NCBI GenBank assembly: GCA_018806915.1
Contig: JAGKQI010000022.1
Location: 186,001 to 250,000, forward strand
Length of the DNA: 64,000 nt
Source of the DNA: Phytophthora colocasiae
Taxonomy: Eukaryota; Oomycota; Peronosporomycetes; Peronosporales; Peronosporaceae
Direction of reading: 5' to 3'
Position numbers and translations under genes: made by a program. Under the pieces are notes generated by a model. The model saw only the letters and a list, made by a program, of their open reading frames with translations. It was not told the DNA's origin and searched no databases. Of the stretch, positions 33,601-45,900 are shown piece after piece. The first letter of the stretch is position 1, and each line of letters starts with the position of its first letter.

Positions 33601-34206
33601 GAAGTTAACTTGTCATTGAGTCTAAGTAGCATTGTCTTCCTCAACTGCGTCTCCAACTCCTCCCTACAACAGTACGAAGGTCAGCATACTATTTAATAGT
33701 AACAGTACTCAGTACAAGTTTCCCCCCTCTTACTCAATAAACCCGAGTCTGTTCACCACAATCTGAAGCAAGTGGCACGTCCTCAATCTCACAGTTCTGT
33801 CTTCAGCCTGTGTGGCTTCCATGAGCTTCTTCAGCAGCTCTACACGAAGCTCCTCTTTGCCCTTCACCTCCTTGCTCTTGCTGCTTTTCCGATGGAGGAA
33901 TTCGCCCGTAAGGGAAGACACAGCCAATAGCACCACGTCACTAATCTTAGGAGCTACCAATACTCTCGCTACAGCCAGCCACAACTCGTCCAAGAACTGC
34001 AAAAAGACCTCTTCCACCACACCTCGTTTCCCGTCCAGCACCTCGTCACTAAACAGCGCATTGAGACGTCGTACAGCTGGTACAAGTGTCCGCTGATGTG
34101 CTACACCTGACGGGTTGCGCATGTACCCACTGGCCTCCACAGCCTGCACCTGAACGTCATGGAAGACCTGCCGCAGCGCCAACGTCCATTCCGCGCGCTC
34201 GGTCAT
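30629..34206 (-). CDS. NCAPG: Condensin complex subunit 3 (CAP-G)
   Basis: Exons 34206-33734, 33663-33481 and 33419-30629, about 1,150 residues, with 69- and 61-bp introns whose splice phases join cleanly (IE/EELE and SK/DVR). HEAT-type helical repeats fill the protein: ELRKLMVSDPSKDVRKAALL, DVSEDVRHAAFRTIG and DRAVRVRKACEQMVLKKW are typical of the CAP-G/Ycg1 N-terminus. A Lys/Glu-rich insertion and a long Ser/Asp/Glu C-terminal tail (near 30630-30920) follow. CAP-G is the HEAT subunit that binds DNA and the kleisin in condensin I and drives mitotic chromosome condensation. It is unbroken over 918 codons in exon 3. Confidence 0.9.
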
Positions 34207-34302
34207 TTTTTGTCAAAGAGTGATTGTCACTGATTCCATCAGATATGTCGTTCTGAGTCTAATCCTGATAAAAACAATCATTCTTCATCTCTCTTGGAAG
34301 AC
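34207..34302. promoter_or_regulatory. Shared divergent promoter, 96 bp
   Basis: Only 96 bp separate the ATG of CAP-G (minus) from the ATG of the PX-RCC1-TBC gene (plus, 34303). TCATTCTT at 34278-34285 matches the oomycete initiator style (TCA-N-T-Y-Y) and lies about 20 bp before the plus-strand start. Confidence 0.5.
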
Positions 34303-37300
34303 ATGGGCGGCTTCGGCTTCGGACTGTTGACGGACGTGCAGATGCTGGGCTTCTACCAGGCCCAGCACGCACACGACCGCCAGCCATTCTTAGCATATGT
34401 ACTGCAGGTGGGCACGACCAGCTCGGACTTCCTCGTGTACCGTCGGTACTCTCAGATCGCAGCGTTAGCGGCTAAATTGCATTTCCATCCGCCAGTGGGG
34501 CTTCCGCCTAAGTACGCACTGCAGGTCTTCCCGTTGACGAGTGAACAGCTGCAGCAGCGCTTCGACGGTCTTCAGAGCTTCCTACGGGAGGTTGTAGGTC
34601 ATTTGTCGGTGCAACACGCGGCTGGAATGCATCACGACACGAGCTCAAGTGCTGGCTTGGATATGCAGATCTTCTGTGACTTTGTATCGCATCATCGCAA
34701 TCGACCACCGAAACCGGTGAAAGGAGAGTTTGCCGGACTGAAAGCGAAACCTCCCGCGGTGACGACGACGTGGGCAGAGGCAGAAAGTGTAACAGATGGT
34801 GAAGATGTCGGCCTGTTGGAAAGCGATGGAGACTCGATCAAGAGCTATTGGGTCCGGAAGACGTTGAACCAACGGGAGATGTGTCTGCGCAGTTCAGGAA
34901 CGAGGTGTTGCAGGCTGAGGGTAATCTCAGTGCATTGTGGCACTGTGTGAGAGCGTATATGCAGGCCACGACGGCCTGGTGGGGAGCAACTGCGGCGGTG
35001 CTGGACTAATACAAGCGAGTGGCGGATATGCCGCTCTTTGCTGATGCTCAATTGGATATAGAAGACGAGGAACAGAGTAAGAGGGAAGAAGACAGTAAAA
35101 CACATGCAGCGAGACTCGTGAAGGCATTGACGCAAGTGCTGGAGTCTCTCCAACCTGAGTTCGAGAAGAAGTGTGAGGACGCGGTGCTGAGTCCATTGGA
35201 AACGCTGAGTCACGACATCTTGCCGGAGATCAAGCACACGTACTGGACTCGACACAACAGTGCGAGCAACGGCGATGCCAATGCGCGGAGACTGCAGCAG
35301 GAACGGGAGAGTTTACACGGAAAGTTACGTGAAGACGTGCAGAGCAGTATGACAGCATTGGTGGCACTCCAGAGCGAGATGTTGGCCGCTATGCATGATC
35401 GCCTGCATGGGTTCAAGCGCGTACGGAGAATGCCGAGGCAACGCAGTCAGTCCCAGCCGACGCTCAACCTAAAAAGCAGTCGTCGTGGACGCAAAAACTC
35501 TCGGGGTATCAGCATATCATTGACGGGCACTGCTAAGCCGTCTTCAACACAAGTAGCTGACCACGATAATGAAATGCAGTCGTCGAATGACCCTACAACA
35601 ACACCGGTCGTTGAACAAAACTATGAAGAAAACAACGAAAGTGTAGAGGAGATGGACGGCAACGAAAGTGACGACGAAGGAGAAGGCAGCGCTGAAGATG
35701 AAGCACAAGTGGTGAAAGAGCTCTTGGATGAAGAAGACGTGCCGACTGAGCCCATTGAAGAGCCAAGTTACAGTATGTGGGTGTGGGGTCGTCCGCCTAG
35801 TCTGGAGGGGGGAACCCCACTAGTACTTCGTCCCAAACAGGTTTCATTGCTTAACGGGCAGCCCATTGTTCAAGTGGCATGTGGTGGTGAGCACCTATTG
35901 TATCTGACGTCTACTGGAGACGTTTACAGCTACGGTGATAACGAAGACAAGAAGACCGCAGCCGTCACCGTTGCAACTAACAACTCTAGCTCGGTCGATG
36001 ATTCGACGCGAACGAGCTCAAACTCATCGTTTCTGACCCCGCATCTAGTCGAAGAACTCGCGCTGGAGAAAGCGCTTCACCGCACAGCCATCGCTATGAT
36101 CGCTTGTGGAGCACAGCATTCATTGGCCATTACCGATACCGGGGAGCTTTATACGTGGGGAAGTGGCGAAGATGGCCGTCTTGGTCATGGAGATATGCGT
36201 GATCGTGCTGTTCCACGTAAGGTCATGGGTTTACTGCGTGAGAGTGTAGTCAGTGCAAGCTGCCAGGTGGAGCTCATACGGCAGTGCTGAGCGCTAAAGG
36301 GACGGTGTTCACGTTCGGTCGTGGCCGCAACGGGCGTTTGGGTCTGGGGATAACAAGTGGCGCGATACACCACATCAAGTTGTATCTTTCCCGCAGGGAG
36401 ACACGAACTCGCAGATCGTGTGTGGCTGGAACTTCACGGCTGCACTGGATCGACAGGGTAGTATTTTCACGTGGGGGAAAACAGGAGAAGGTCAATGTGG
36501 CTTGGGATATGTGGATAAAGACCAAGTGGTGCCTCGTTGCGTCGAGAAGCTTCGGGGCGTAGCAACTGGGTCTCCAGTAGTGGAGGTTGCGTGTGGATAT
36601 ACCCATACTGTTGTGCTAACAGCGAGTGGGGAGCTGTATTCATGGGGACTAGGAGAGTACGGCCAACTTGGTACGGGGGATGTCTATCAACCACTCCCTG
36701 CACGCGTCCAATTGCCTCCAGACGCTATGTGTGCTCCTGACCAGATCGTGCGTGTGTATTGTGGTGCTTTTCACTCCATCGCTACAACAGAGAAGCACAT
36801 CATGTTCGCATGGGGATTGAACTCTTACGGTGCTTGTGGGCTTGGTCATACTGCGAACAAGGACAAACCCGAGCGTATCGACTGTTTTTCATCGCAAACA
36901 GAGCTGGTCGTTGCTTGTGGACACAAGTATACCATCGCTCTTGAAGTGCATCCATCACTATATGGACAGCCCTCATCCCAGACAATGATGGAGACTGGAG
37001 CGGCAGTGAATGGACTGGAGATGCCTCGGACTAGCAGACAGCTTTCAGAGGGCAGTGAAGGGAGCGAAGATGGTCCGTATATCGGCCAAGGCTCCCCTGG
37101 ACGACCAAGAACCCCGCCAACCGCTACTCGTCGCCATCGACGAGGTTCCCCTCCAACGTTGGCTATGGATGTAAGCGAATTGCCTCGTGAAGCCATTCAC
37201 GAGAAGGAGGAGGAACTGCGGCGTGCAAAGAAGCTATGGCGAACACGGATCCTGCGTGACTGGGAAGAGAATAAGGACACTCCATTGGCACATTCACTAT

Positions 37301-38313
37301 GGAGACAAGGCATTCCGCCATCGATTCGAGCTCGTGTGTGGCCCATGGCTATCGGGAATAAATTGAAGATAACCCCTGAAATGTTCAAGATCTATCATCG
37401 ACGAGCTGCTGCCTATAAGAAGGATCGAGCGAAAGAGAAAGACGGTGGGGTTGACGGCGGACGTGAGCACACTCTAGCTCTAATTGACACGGACCTGCCG
37501 CGTACATTCCCGTCGCTGAAGCTGTTCGATTCAAGTGGTCCGTACTACGCATTCTTACTGGAAGTGCTCGAGACGTATGCGTGCTATCGTCCAGATCTGG
37601 GATACATCCAGGGGATGTCGTACTTAGCCGCCATGTTGTGTCTTCACATGCCTCAAGACCGCTACTTGGCTTTCCAGTGTCTATCCAACCTCATGGTGAA
37701 CGAGCACCTCTTCACATTCTACTTGCTGGATGCTGACCTGGCCAACGTGTACTACACGCTCTTCGACACGTTCCTGAACTCGAGATTGCCGCACCTGCAC
37801 GCTCATTTACGGGAGATTGGAGTGTTTTCGTGCTCCATGTACCTTATGAACTGGCTGCAGACGCTGTTCCTGCAGGTTCTACCTCTCGAATCTGCGGCGC
37901 GCGTGTTCGACAATTTTTTGCTGGACGGAACGGTGTTTCTCTTCCGCACGGCAATGGCCATTCACGAGCTATTGGCGCCACAGTTGATGGAGGCGGAGAT
38001 GGACGTGGCACTCCCGCTGCTGCAGCGCAATGTCATTCATCAGGATGTATGGAACGCATTCGTATCGGAGCAGGCTCTGTTCGACACCGTGTCGACTATC
38101 GCCGTTCCTAGCCACATTTACTCGGCACTGGACCGCGTGGTGAACGACGTTTTCTTCTACGAGAAGCGTGGCGATCCGGACAGTATTGGTGGGAAGAATA
38201 TGATGGCGTTTGCCAGTGGTGGTCAGAGTGTTGGCATCGGCCACGTCAAACATGAGCGGAGACGCATGTACGCTATTAGCGACGCGTTAAATGGGGTTCT
38301 AGGTGGATTTTAA
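34303..38313 (+). CDS. PX-RCC1-TBC multidomain Rab GAP, interrupted
   Basis: ATG at 34303 (MGGFGFGLLT), stop 38311-38313, about 1,330 residues. Order: PX domain (about 12-130; DFLVYRRYSQIAAL, LPPKYALQVFP), a helical BAR-like part (NLSALWHCVRAYMQATTAWW), coiled and acidic linker, six to seven RCC1 blades (GELYTWGSGEDGRLGHGD, GELYSWGLGEYGQLGTGD), then a TBC domain (GIPPSIRARVW, DTDLPRTFP with the arginine finger, YIQGMSYLA with the glutamine finger). TBC domains activate Rab GTP hydrolysis; PX binds phosphoinositides. Breaks: a short G run at 34850-34852, in-frame TAA at 35007-35009 (one transition from CAA), a frame change at about 36262-36266 and a short G run at 36346-36349. Both catalytic fingers are intact, so the breaks may be errors. 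Confidence 0.8.
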
Positions 38314-39078
38314 TGAAACATGAGCGAATTTGGATGGCGCTTCAAGGCAAGTGCCAGGGCATTGCAAAACAAGCGGACTCCGCTTGCGGAGGGGGCGATG
38401 TAACAGCACCAGCATACAATTCGTGGGGTATTGTGGAAAATTGGCTTTTCACTATGGACGATTGAGACACGGAGGCAGGTTTGAGCCCCTGTGTTTCCAA
38501 CAGAAGCGTTAAAAGTGGAGTGCGCGTAGCCAAGTCAAGTCGTGAAGACTGTCAAGACAAGTCAGCATTCAGGTTGAGGACAAAAGACGCAGTAACCGGA
38601 CTGGCCGTGCGGAATCGTTTTCGTGCATGTCGGAAGTTGTTTTACGCGGTCTACGGACGTCCGTCATTTTGAGACTTGCAGTCATTTCGCCAAAGACGTC
38701 TGCGATTGAGCACAGCCGCACGTGCCGTGTTGAAACCTTTTAGTCTGAAAAGTCTGGTCGTTTTCAACAACTGAGACGGCTGGATCCAGACAAACATTAC
38801 AATGAATTACCTTAAACCAGTAAGAAAAAGCTGGGATGTGCACAGTAGATTGATATACCGTTTTACTTGTAGCAGTACTTTTCTACTGGATTAAGGTAAT
38901 TTCTTCCTTGAAAGTTTTTTTGTTCTCCATCTCCTCAGTTACAACTTCAGCATACAAACTCCCAGTATAAAAAGTCAAGTGTTGCACCCAAACCCCTTGG
39001 CAAGAATGGCCATGGCAGAGGAAATTTTCACCACCACGCCACCACCTGCATTCGCTCATTTGCATCAGGTTCACCACA
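38314..39078. other. Intergenic, nothing firm
   Basis: No gene is supported. A hairpin-prone stretch, GTGGAAAATTGGCTTTTCAC (about 38436-38455), and the following AGGTTTGAGCCCC look vaguely tRNA-like, but no cloverleaf forms. Confidence 0.35.
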
Positions 39079-41572
39079 ATGCACAGTAGCGTCCACAGCA
39101 GCAATGCACCACCACCCTCGTCCCGCCGTAGTGACGCGCCACTGACGGCCGAACGCGCCATGATGGACCAGATCCGCTCCAAGCTCGAACGCGCTCAGCG
39201 TCGGCTCGCCCGTAATGCGCCGAGCAGTTCCAGTTCGTCCTATATTCCTTCGTCCGAGTACAATAGCGCCATGCACAAAGCTCCAGTTAAGAGTGTGTTA
39301 ATGGAGGATATGCCAGCTACAGCCTCGAGACATTACGCTCCTCCTCCTGCATCAACTATGAGGCAACCACCGTCCACGAGGCACCATGGGATGCCACCGC
39401 CGCCTCCTTCAACTGCACGGTACGGTGTGCCGCCTTCTAGTCGTCGACCACCTTCGTCTAAGTACGATACGAGTTCGAGACATCATTCGAGCAGATATGC
39501 CCAACAGCAATACAAAAGCAGGTCCAAGTACTCCCAAGGAGACACAGACCCACTAAATGGGGGGCCACCACCAATGTCGACGCCCTATTTGGTCTATTCG
39601 AGCTCGAAACCCCCTATGACTGGCTCACAACATAGTAAGAGCAAAGTTGGAGAGGACAAGCACAGACACAGAGCTCCGTCCAGCTCGTACTTGAATACAG
39701 CGCTGAATGGCCCACCGTCCGCCATGAGGTCGGGGATTGCACGTCCGCCGACGTCCCGTGTCCGCTTTGAAGGGCACGAGGATGAACTTCGAGAGTCAAT
39801 TAAGAAGATGGAGCTGGAGAAGGATGAGAGGAAGCGTCGGAAGGAGCGAGAGGCGCGTCACCAACGCCACCGAGAGCAAGAGATGAAGAACGTCAATGCT
39901 CGAGCAAAAGGAAAAGGACCGACGTCACCAATCGCTGCTACACGTGGAAGACGCTCCGGTTCGATTGAGAATCCACCCAAGTCGGCTATTAAACTCTCTG
40001 CTTACGAGGATATCGCCCAGGCGATCCCGACGTCACCAGTGGGGCGTACCCGACGGAGCTCGATTAACAACCCACCGCCCAAGTCGGACATTAAGATATC
40101 TGCCTTTGAGGATATGGTACCTCGACGACGGAGCTCGGGGGAAAAGAAAACCCCACCGAAGCAGGAAGAACCAGAGACGCCTGAAGTACAACCAGTGAAG
40201 TCTGAAGAACCAGAGAAATCTGAAGAGCCTGTCGTTGATACGCCGGAGATTGAGGATACCCTAGAGCAAGAGGTTGCCAAGCTGAAGGTTGCTGTTGTTG
40301 AGACTGAAATTGATGTTGACCAGACACAGGGAGGCAACCAAGAGACGGAGGCACCTGAAGTCGTAGAATCGCCACCGCCATCGGTGGTACCGGAGCCTGA
40401 AGAGTCGAGCAGGTCGGAGGAAGAAGATGCTGGAGATACATCGACATACGACACGGACGATAGCTACGAATTCGACAGTGATTCCGGAGTACCTCTCGTC
40501 ATCCGGGTACTCGATGTTTGGAAGCTCACGTGCTAGAAGTGGACGTGGAAATGGATGCGTATTCCGACAGAAAGCGACGAGGACTCACCATCAGAGGATG
40601 CTAAACGCAGTAACCAAGAACCTGAAGCTGATCAGGAAGATGAAGGCGTTCCGACCCTCCAGCTACAGAATTATCAACGGTCAAGGAAGAGGACGAAGAG
40701 GAGCAGGCTCCAGTGTCGAGACTTTCAGCGAAAGACCTGGCGTTCTATGCATTGGGTCGTACCAGTATCTCCTCCATTTCAGACGCCGGTTCTCCCATTT
40801 CCTCGGTAAACGGCAAACAGTCTCCGAAGCACGCACCACCGCCAATGTCTTACACGCCAGCATCGTCTGCTTTCCCGCGATCACGTGCACTTGGTCGCCC
40901 ACCAGTTCCAGCCACTACAGGTCGTGCCTTGAGTAGCACCCGACGCAATCGCGCACCACCTCCATCATCTACGACATCCGTTGCCAGCTACGTCCGTCGC
41001 TCACGAGCTCGGGCTCCGATGGACTTGAAAAACCAGTTGCCACCGTCTATCGGTGTGTTATCCGGTTTATCAAGTGGTTCGTCGACGTTTGTGCTGGATA
41101 CGAAGTACTTCTACGAAGTGACGTGGAAGTCAGGCGAGTTTGCGTTCTCCGTTCAGCGCGTGTACACGGATGAGAACGAGTTCGAGTTCGACGATCGGAA
41201 TCAAGAACCGCAGCTTTTCTTGCGTATGCTGCTCAACACGGAGCGTAGCACGTGCAGGAGCTTCGACAACGTGCGGGTGGGGGACGTACTGATTCGTGTT
41301 GGCGACGCCTACGTCTCGGACCTCGGATTGGAAGGATCAGGTACGGTGCTGACGAAATTCTTCGCCAAGATGATGGCGCAGACTCCGATCAAGCTCACGT
41401 TCCAGCGAATGGCCCCGAGTGACTGGGAAGGTGAGGCGTGGAGCTGTAGAAGCCTTTGTCTTTTTTTACAGGGATTAAACATTTTAATGTCATGGGCCTT
41501 GACTTTCCATCGTCATGTTCCGTATCCTTGAGACCAGCGACTCACTGCTTCTTCGTGCCGTGTGTGGTTTAA
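39079..41572 (+). CDS. Proline/serine-rich protein with C-terminal PDZ-like domain, interrupted
   Basis: ATG at 39079 (MHSSVHSSNAPPPSSRRSD). Long low-complexity proline/serine region, a charged coiled coil (ESIKKMELEKDERKRRKERE, about residues 245-275), KSAIKLSAYEDIAQ and KSDIKISAFEDMVP as two similar short motifs, acidic stretches, then near the C-terminus YFYEVTWKSGEFAFSVQRVY and VGDVLIRVGDAYVSDLGLEG, a PDZ-like fold. Frame changes lie near 40485, 40555 and 40665. An intron 41432-41471 (GTGAGG to TTTACAG) probably precedes a last exon ending at TAA 41570-41572; without splicing the frame ends at 41531. No assigned function; scaffold is a guess. Confidence 0.6.
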
Positions 41573-42634
41573 CAGCTTGAGAAGCTGAACGAGATCGATT
41601 TAAGATGACTCACGGAATCCGTACGAATACCAGAATCGCTGCTGTCTCGATGCAAAGTCACTTGACTACGTGACGTTCGTAGTGATCTCTCGTGACTTTG
41701 TTGCGGTAGTTTAGACGTTGAATTGTGTCTGGACATGATCGTTCGCAACTTACTGTGTCTTTCCCCGTGTCTTTCTAGTTCCGAGCGATCAACTGTTGTC
41801 CGAGCGCTGAGGATCCGCCGTAGGATCTTCTTGTTCTCGTCCAGAATTTTAGATTGAGCTCGTGACCGGACTCGAGCTGCAGCTGAAGTGAAATTGGAGG
41901 AATGGAACATCGTCGGAGCGTTATACTCGACGAAATTGTTCTTCATGGTGGCTGAGCTTCGAGTGTACAGCGCGTGGCTGGATGGTGGAGGGACGTCTGC
42001 TAATGTACGTCGACATTCGTGATCGGAATGAGCTGGTTTCGGTACTATAATGGCATTTCTGTCACTACTGTGAGCTGTAGACGTGGCTGAACATCTCTGT
42101 TTTCGCTTTGTCTTTGGCTTTTTCACTTTGGCATTGTCAATTGCGATGATTTTCTTGATTAAGACGAGATTGTCGTGCTCGATCTGTTTCTGACGCGATT
42201 TCACCGCGGGTGACTTGGATCTGGCGATGAGTTTGACAGGACTGGAAGAGTTCCAACTGCTTCTACTGGTGTGGAGTCGACGAGGGTGAGAAGACGCTGC
42301 AAGTGCCGAGGAACAGGCCTGCGCAGACACGGAATTGGCCGATTGGATGAACGACAAGCGGTTGCGATGTGCCTGCCATTCAGTTTGCCATCGATCGTCC
42401 AGCGAGTTCCACGCTGCTGCTCGTGTCATTTGTACTGCAGCTAATGTGGCTGCAATGCAGTGACAACTATTTTTAATACATGCACTTATTATTATCGTAG
42501 GGTACTTCCATACAGGAAACATCACTCTGTAGTTGTCACGAGAAAGATGAGTCTTCTTCGTCACTACCTCTCTCCATACTCTTCATCATCATCCTCCTCT
42601 CCGACCTCGTCAATCTGGACTTGATCACCACCAT
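41569..42634 (-). CDS. CFAP97/hemingway-like protein
   Basis: Probable start MVVIKSRLTR near 42634. Exon 1 ends at 42540, intron 42450-42539 (GTGACA to TTGCAG), exon 2 runs to TAA 41569-41571. The frame joins as SSFS/TLAAVQ. Basic protein with two similar helical segments, IEHDNLVLIKKIIAIDN and SKILDENKKILRRILSAR, which resemble the hemingway/CFAP97 domain of ciliary proteins. This fits an organism with flagellate zoospores but is a motif-level match only. A donor-like ACAGTAAGT near 41750 could mean a further intron. Its stop codon overlaps the stop region of the PDZ-type gene tail to tail. Confidence 0.55.
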
Positions 42635-42863
42635 TTTCCTGGGGGAAGGGGGAATGGGGGTTCTACATATAACCACTGTAGACGAACACCCTGTCACATT
42701 TGGAGCGCTCCAAAAAGGGGATGTCGTTCTGAAGTGTAGATGCATGGCTTGCGCGCCGTACAGACACGCTGTCGTCCTGAGAATATGGCATGAGCTGCAT
42801 CAAATGGTCTTACATGGTCGTATTAAGTTTTTCGGCCCCGAAAGCGCATTGTGGTGAGAGCTG

Positions 42864-42922
42864 CCTATACGTGATATATCTGTCTAACCTGTTAATCAAC
42901 CCCCTATACGTGATATATCTGT
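42864..42922. promoter_or_regulatory. Two exact 20-bp repeats upstream of the PH-VPS9 gene
   Basis: CCTATACGTGATATATCTGT occurs at 42864-42883 and 42903-42922, 39 bp apart, about 40-100 bp before the start at 42964. It is a likely factor binding site pair, and also lies 230 bp from the divergent CFAP97-like gene. Confidence 0.5.
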
Positions 42923-42963
42923 TTGACCCGGCTATGAAAACCACCTAGATAATACAATATAGA

Positions 42964-45900
42964 ATGACCTACACTCTAGATAGCTGTTCCCAGGACAAAA
43001 TGGCGGAGAAGCCGCCGCCGCTGCCTCGCATGGACTCAATGCCGCCCGTGAGCGCTCGTGACGCGTCCTATTGGCTGGCTGTAGCCTCAGCCCCGTCCTC
43101 CTCTCGCTCAGGGGCCGCTACGATCGTATCGACGTCCTCTTCCACGCGCAGTTTGGACGCCAATAGCTTCCTCTTGAGCATCCGCAGCAACAGCAGCAGT
43201 AGCAGCTTCCTGGACGTCGCTAGTGGCCGTCAGAACAGCAATAAAAGCCTGTTGGAGCTCAGGAACCTCTCGATTCTACATAATCCACAGCAGAATGAAG
43301 CAGAGAAACCCTCGCAGCCTTTGGAATCAGATATCGTCCCTCCTCCTCCTCCTCCTCCTTCGTCACTCTACGACAGCAACTTGTTTGCCCCCAAGACCAA
43401 CAGAAGACGCACCAGGAAGAAGAATAAAGAAGGATCAAGCTCTAGAGCTCATACAGAGAGTAAGAGACCTGTCATTGTTGCGGAGGAAGTGTTCGAGCAT
43501 CAACGGTATCAGATGGTACTGGGCTGGGGCTCTAAAGGCCATTTACTGCCTCTGGATCCTGATAAATACATGCGAATGGTGCGGCACAGCACACAGAGAA
43601 GACAGAGACATTCGCACAGCAGAGGGCAGCAGGAAGAGCAAGAGGAAGAAGACGTACTGCTCGAGTGGTTCCCGTCCTCGACGTTCCCGGACATTTCGCT
43701 ACCAGAGCCGCCGTCCGTCGATAGAGGAGGCCCCACTACACTCAAACAACGCAGCAGGTCAGCTACCAGTGCTTCAAGGCCAGTAGCAAATGCCAGACAC
43801 CACGCAACTCCAACTGCTGTGACTTCTGTGTCTGGGAAGGCGCTAGTGGGGCCACGTTGGGAATGGGTGAGTCCGTGGCACCTGGAAGTCCCGAGAGACA
43901 GCCCAAGTGACGCAGTCGATGGATGGCAGTACGCGTCCAGCTTTTCCCACTTTAATCCACGGCCAATGCTCCGAACACGAGGGAGATCAATCGATTCCTT
44001 GAGCCAGTCATTGTCACAGTCGGGAGGAGAATTGCCGTCTTCTTTACCAGCCAGCTCTTCCGGTAAACGCCTGCGTGTCCGGAGGCGGAAATGGGTGCGT
44101 TATCGACGATTACGTTCAGGCAGGAGCAGTATCTCGGGTGGAACATCTTCCAGCGCCTTTGATGACGCTTTCTTGGACTCTATGAGTGGCTGGTTAAGGA
44201 AACGAGGTCACGTGCGGAAGAACTGGAAAGCTCGGTATTTCGTATTGGAGAGGTCAGTGTTGCGGTACTACACAGATTCCTCCTGTACGAAGCTCAAAGG
44301 CGAAGTGTTACTTTTCCATCCGCAGACTCGAGTTCATTACGTGGACGTACATGTGGCTGGTGGTCGGGACGCAAGCTTTGCTATTCAAGTGGGGCCAGAG
44401 TATACACTGTTGCTGCAGGCAGCTCAATTACGAGACCGGGAGAATTGGATGTACTGTATCGAGGACGCATTGCTCTGTCGGGACTCATATCACCCTCAAG
44501 GAATGACCATCGGACCAGGACCGTATTGCGATCTACGAGAGAGCGTGGCACAGCGGAGATTGCTGAGTGCAGAGGCGATGGCGCTGGATGGAAGCTCATT
44601 TCGGGATAATTTGGGTGGGATCAGCCACGCACACGGCGGAGCAGTCACCGATGACTTGAGTGACGAGGAGGACTACGACGGCCAGAGTGAATCCTCGTCG
44701 TCTCATGGCCAGAGAAGAAGCGGCAGCAATGGAGGCGATGTCCTACGACTTTGGGCCTCGCTACATGCGAAACCGGGCGGTGTATTGAGTGCCGTAAGTT
44801 CCGCGTCTCCTACCTTGCGCTCGCTGTTGCGTGCTTGCGACCAGTTTCTCGCGAGTTTCACGATGCGACAGCACATCGCCAGCTTTCTGGTCATGTTCAG
44901 GCAAAAGTATGAACAACAGTCTGGGTCGTCCGTGACCGCAATGGGCGCTTCAGCGTGGACACGGCTGTCGGAGCCGTGGGCTCCCGCTGGAGTCAGTGGA
45001 AATGAATCGGACAGCGACCAGGAAATACGCGAAGGTTCTCTAGGCGCGACACCGCAAGAGCTTCATAACGTTACGACGCTGCAAGATGCCCGCAGTCTCT
45101 TGGCATTAAAGAACTACCGGTTCTTCTTGGAGCGATCACTGGAGATGATCATGGAGCATTTGGCCGATATGGCAAACCCTAGTACACCTCGCCAGCTCGG
45201 AGATTCAGCACTCAATGGAAAGCGAGCACCGACTGATGACGAGTGGGGGCTAGCACGTCGTGCAGCACTGTACAAGCTGGAGCGTCGGACGTTTATTCCA
45301 TTGCAGGAAGTTATTTACCAGTTATTAGGTACTGGGGTCGGCTTAAGACAGGAAGAAGAGGAGCGATTCGAGCGACTACGGGCGCTTGTAGCTGCTCAGC
45401 CGCAGAGTTTCCTGGAGATTCAAATGTCACAACAGTCACCGTCCGAATGGAAGTCAGCGATCGCTCTACTGAACTCCATGGACAATTACTCGTTGCCATC
45501 AGAGAAGGCAGCGGTTCTTGTGGAGGTCGCACGATGCATTTACGAGACCCACGCACGGAACACGGTTTCAACTCTGAGGGCTCAAGGCAACCGACTCCAA
45601 TGGCAGCTGACGACTTCCTCCCTATTTTTCATCTTCGTACTGGCGCGTTGTCGTCTGCGGAGCGTCATTGTGGCTCGTCATTTGATCAGCGAGACGATGA
45701 TCACAGCACTGATGATTGGCGAGACTGGGTACTACGCCACGATGCTGGAAGCAGCGATCGGATACATTGCAGCCTTTGATGGAGTTGCCAAAACAGACGA
45801 AATGACCCCACCGAAACAGCGGCAGTGGAAGCACAGCATTCAGCAGCTTCTAAGGATGGTAGGCAGTAACTTATTTCCTTTGTCTGTACATGTAGCAATG

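Noticed and set aside
38430..38510. tRNA (even selenocysteine tRNA) candidate
   Set aside because: Some words recall a T arm or an anticodon arm with TCA, but acceptor and D arms do not pair and the B box has several mismatches.
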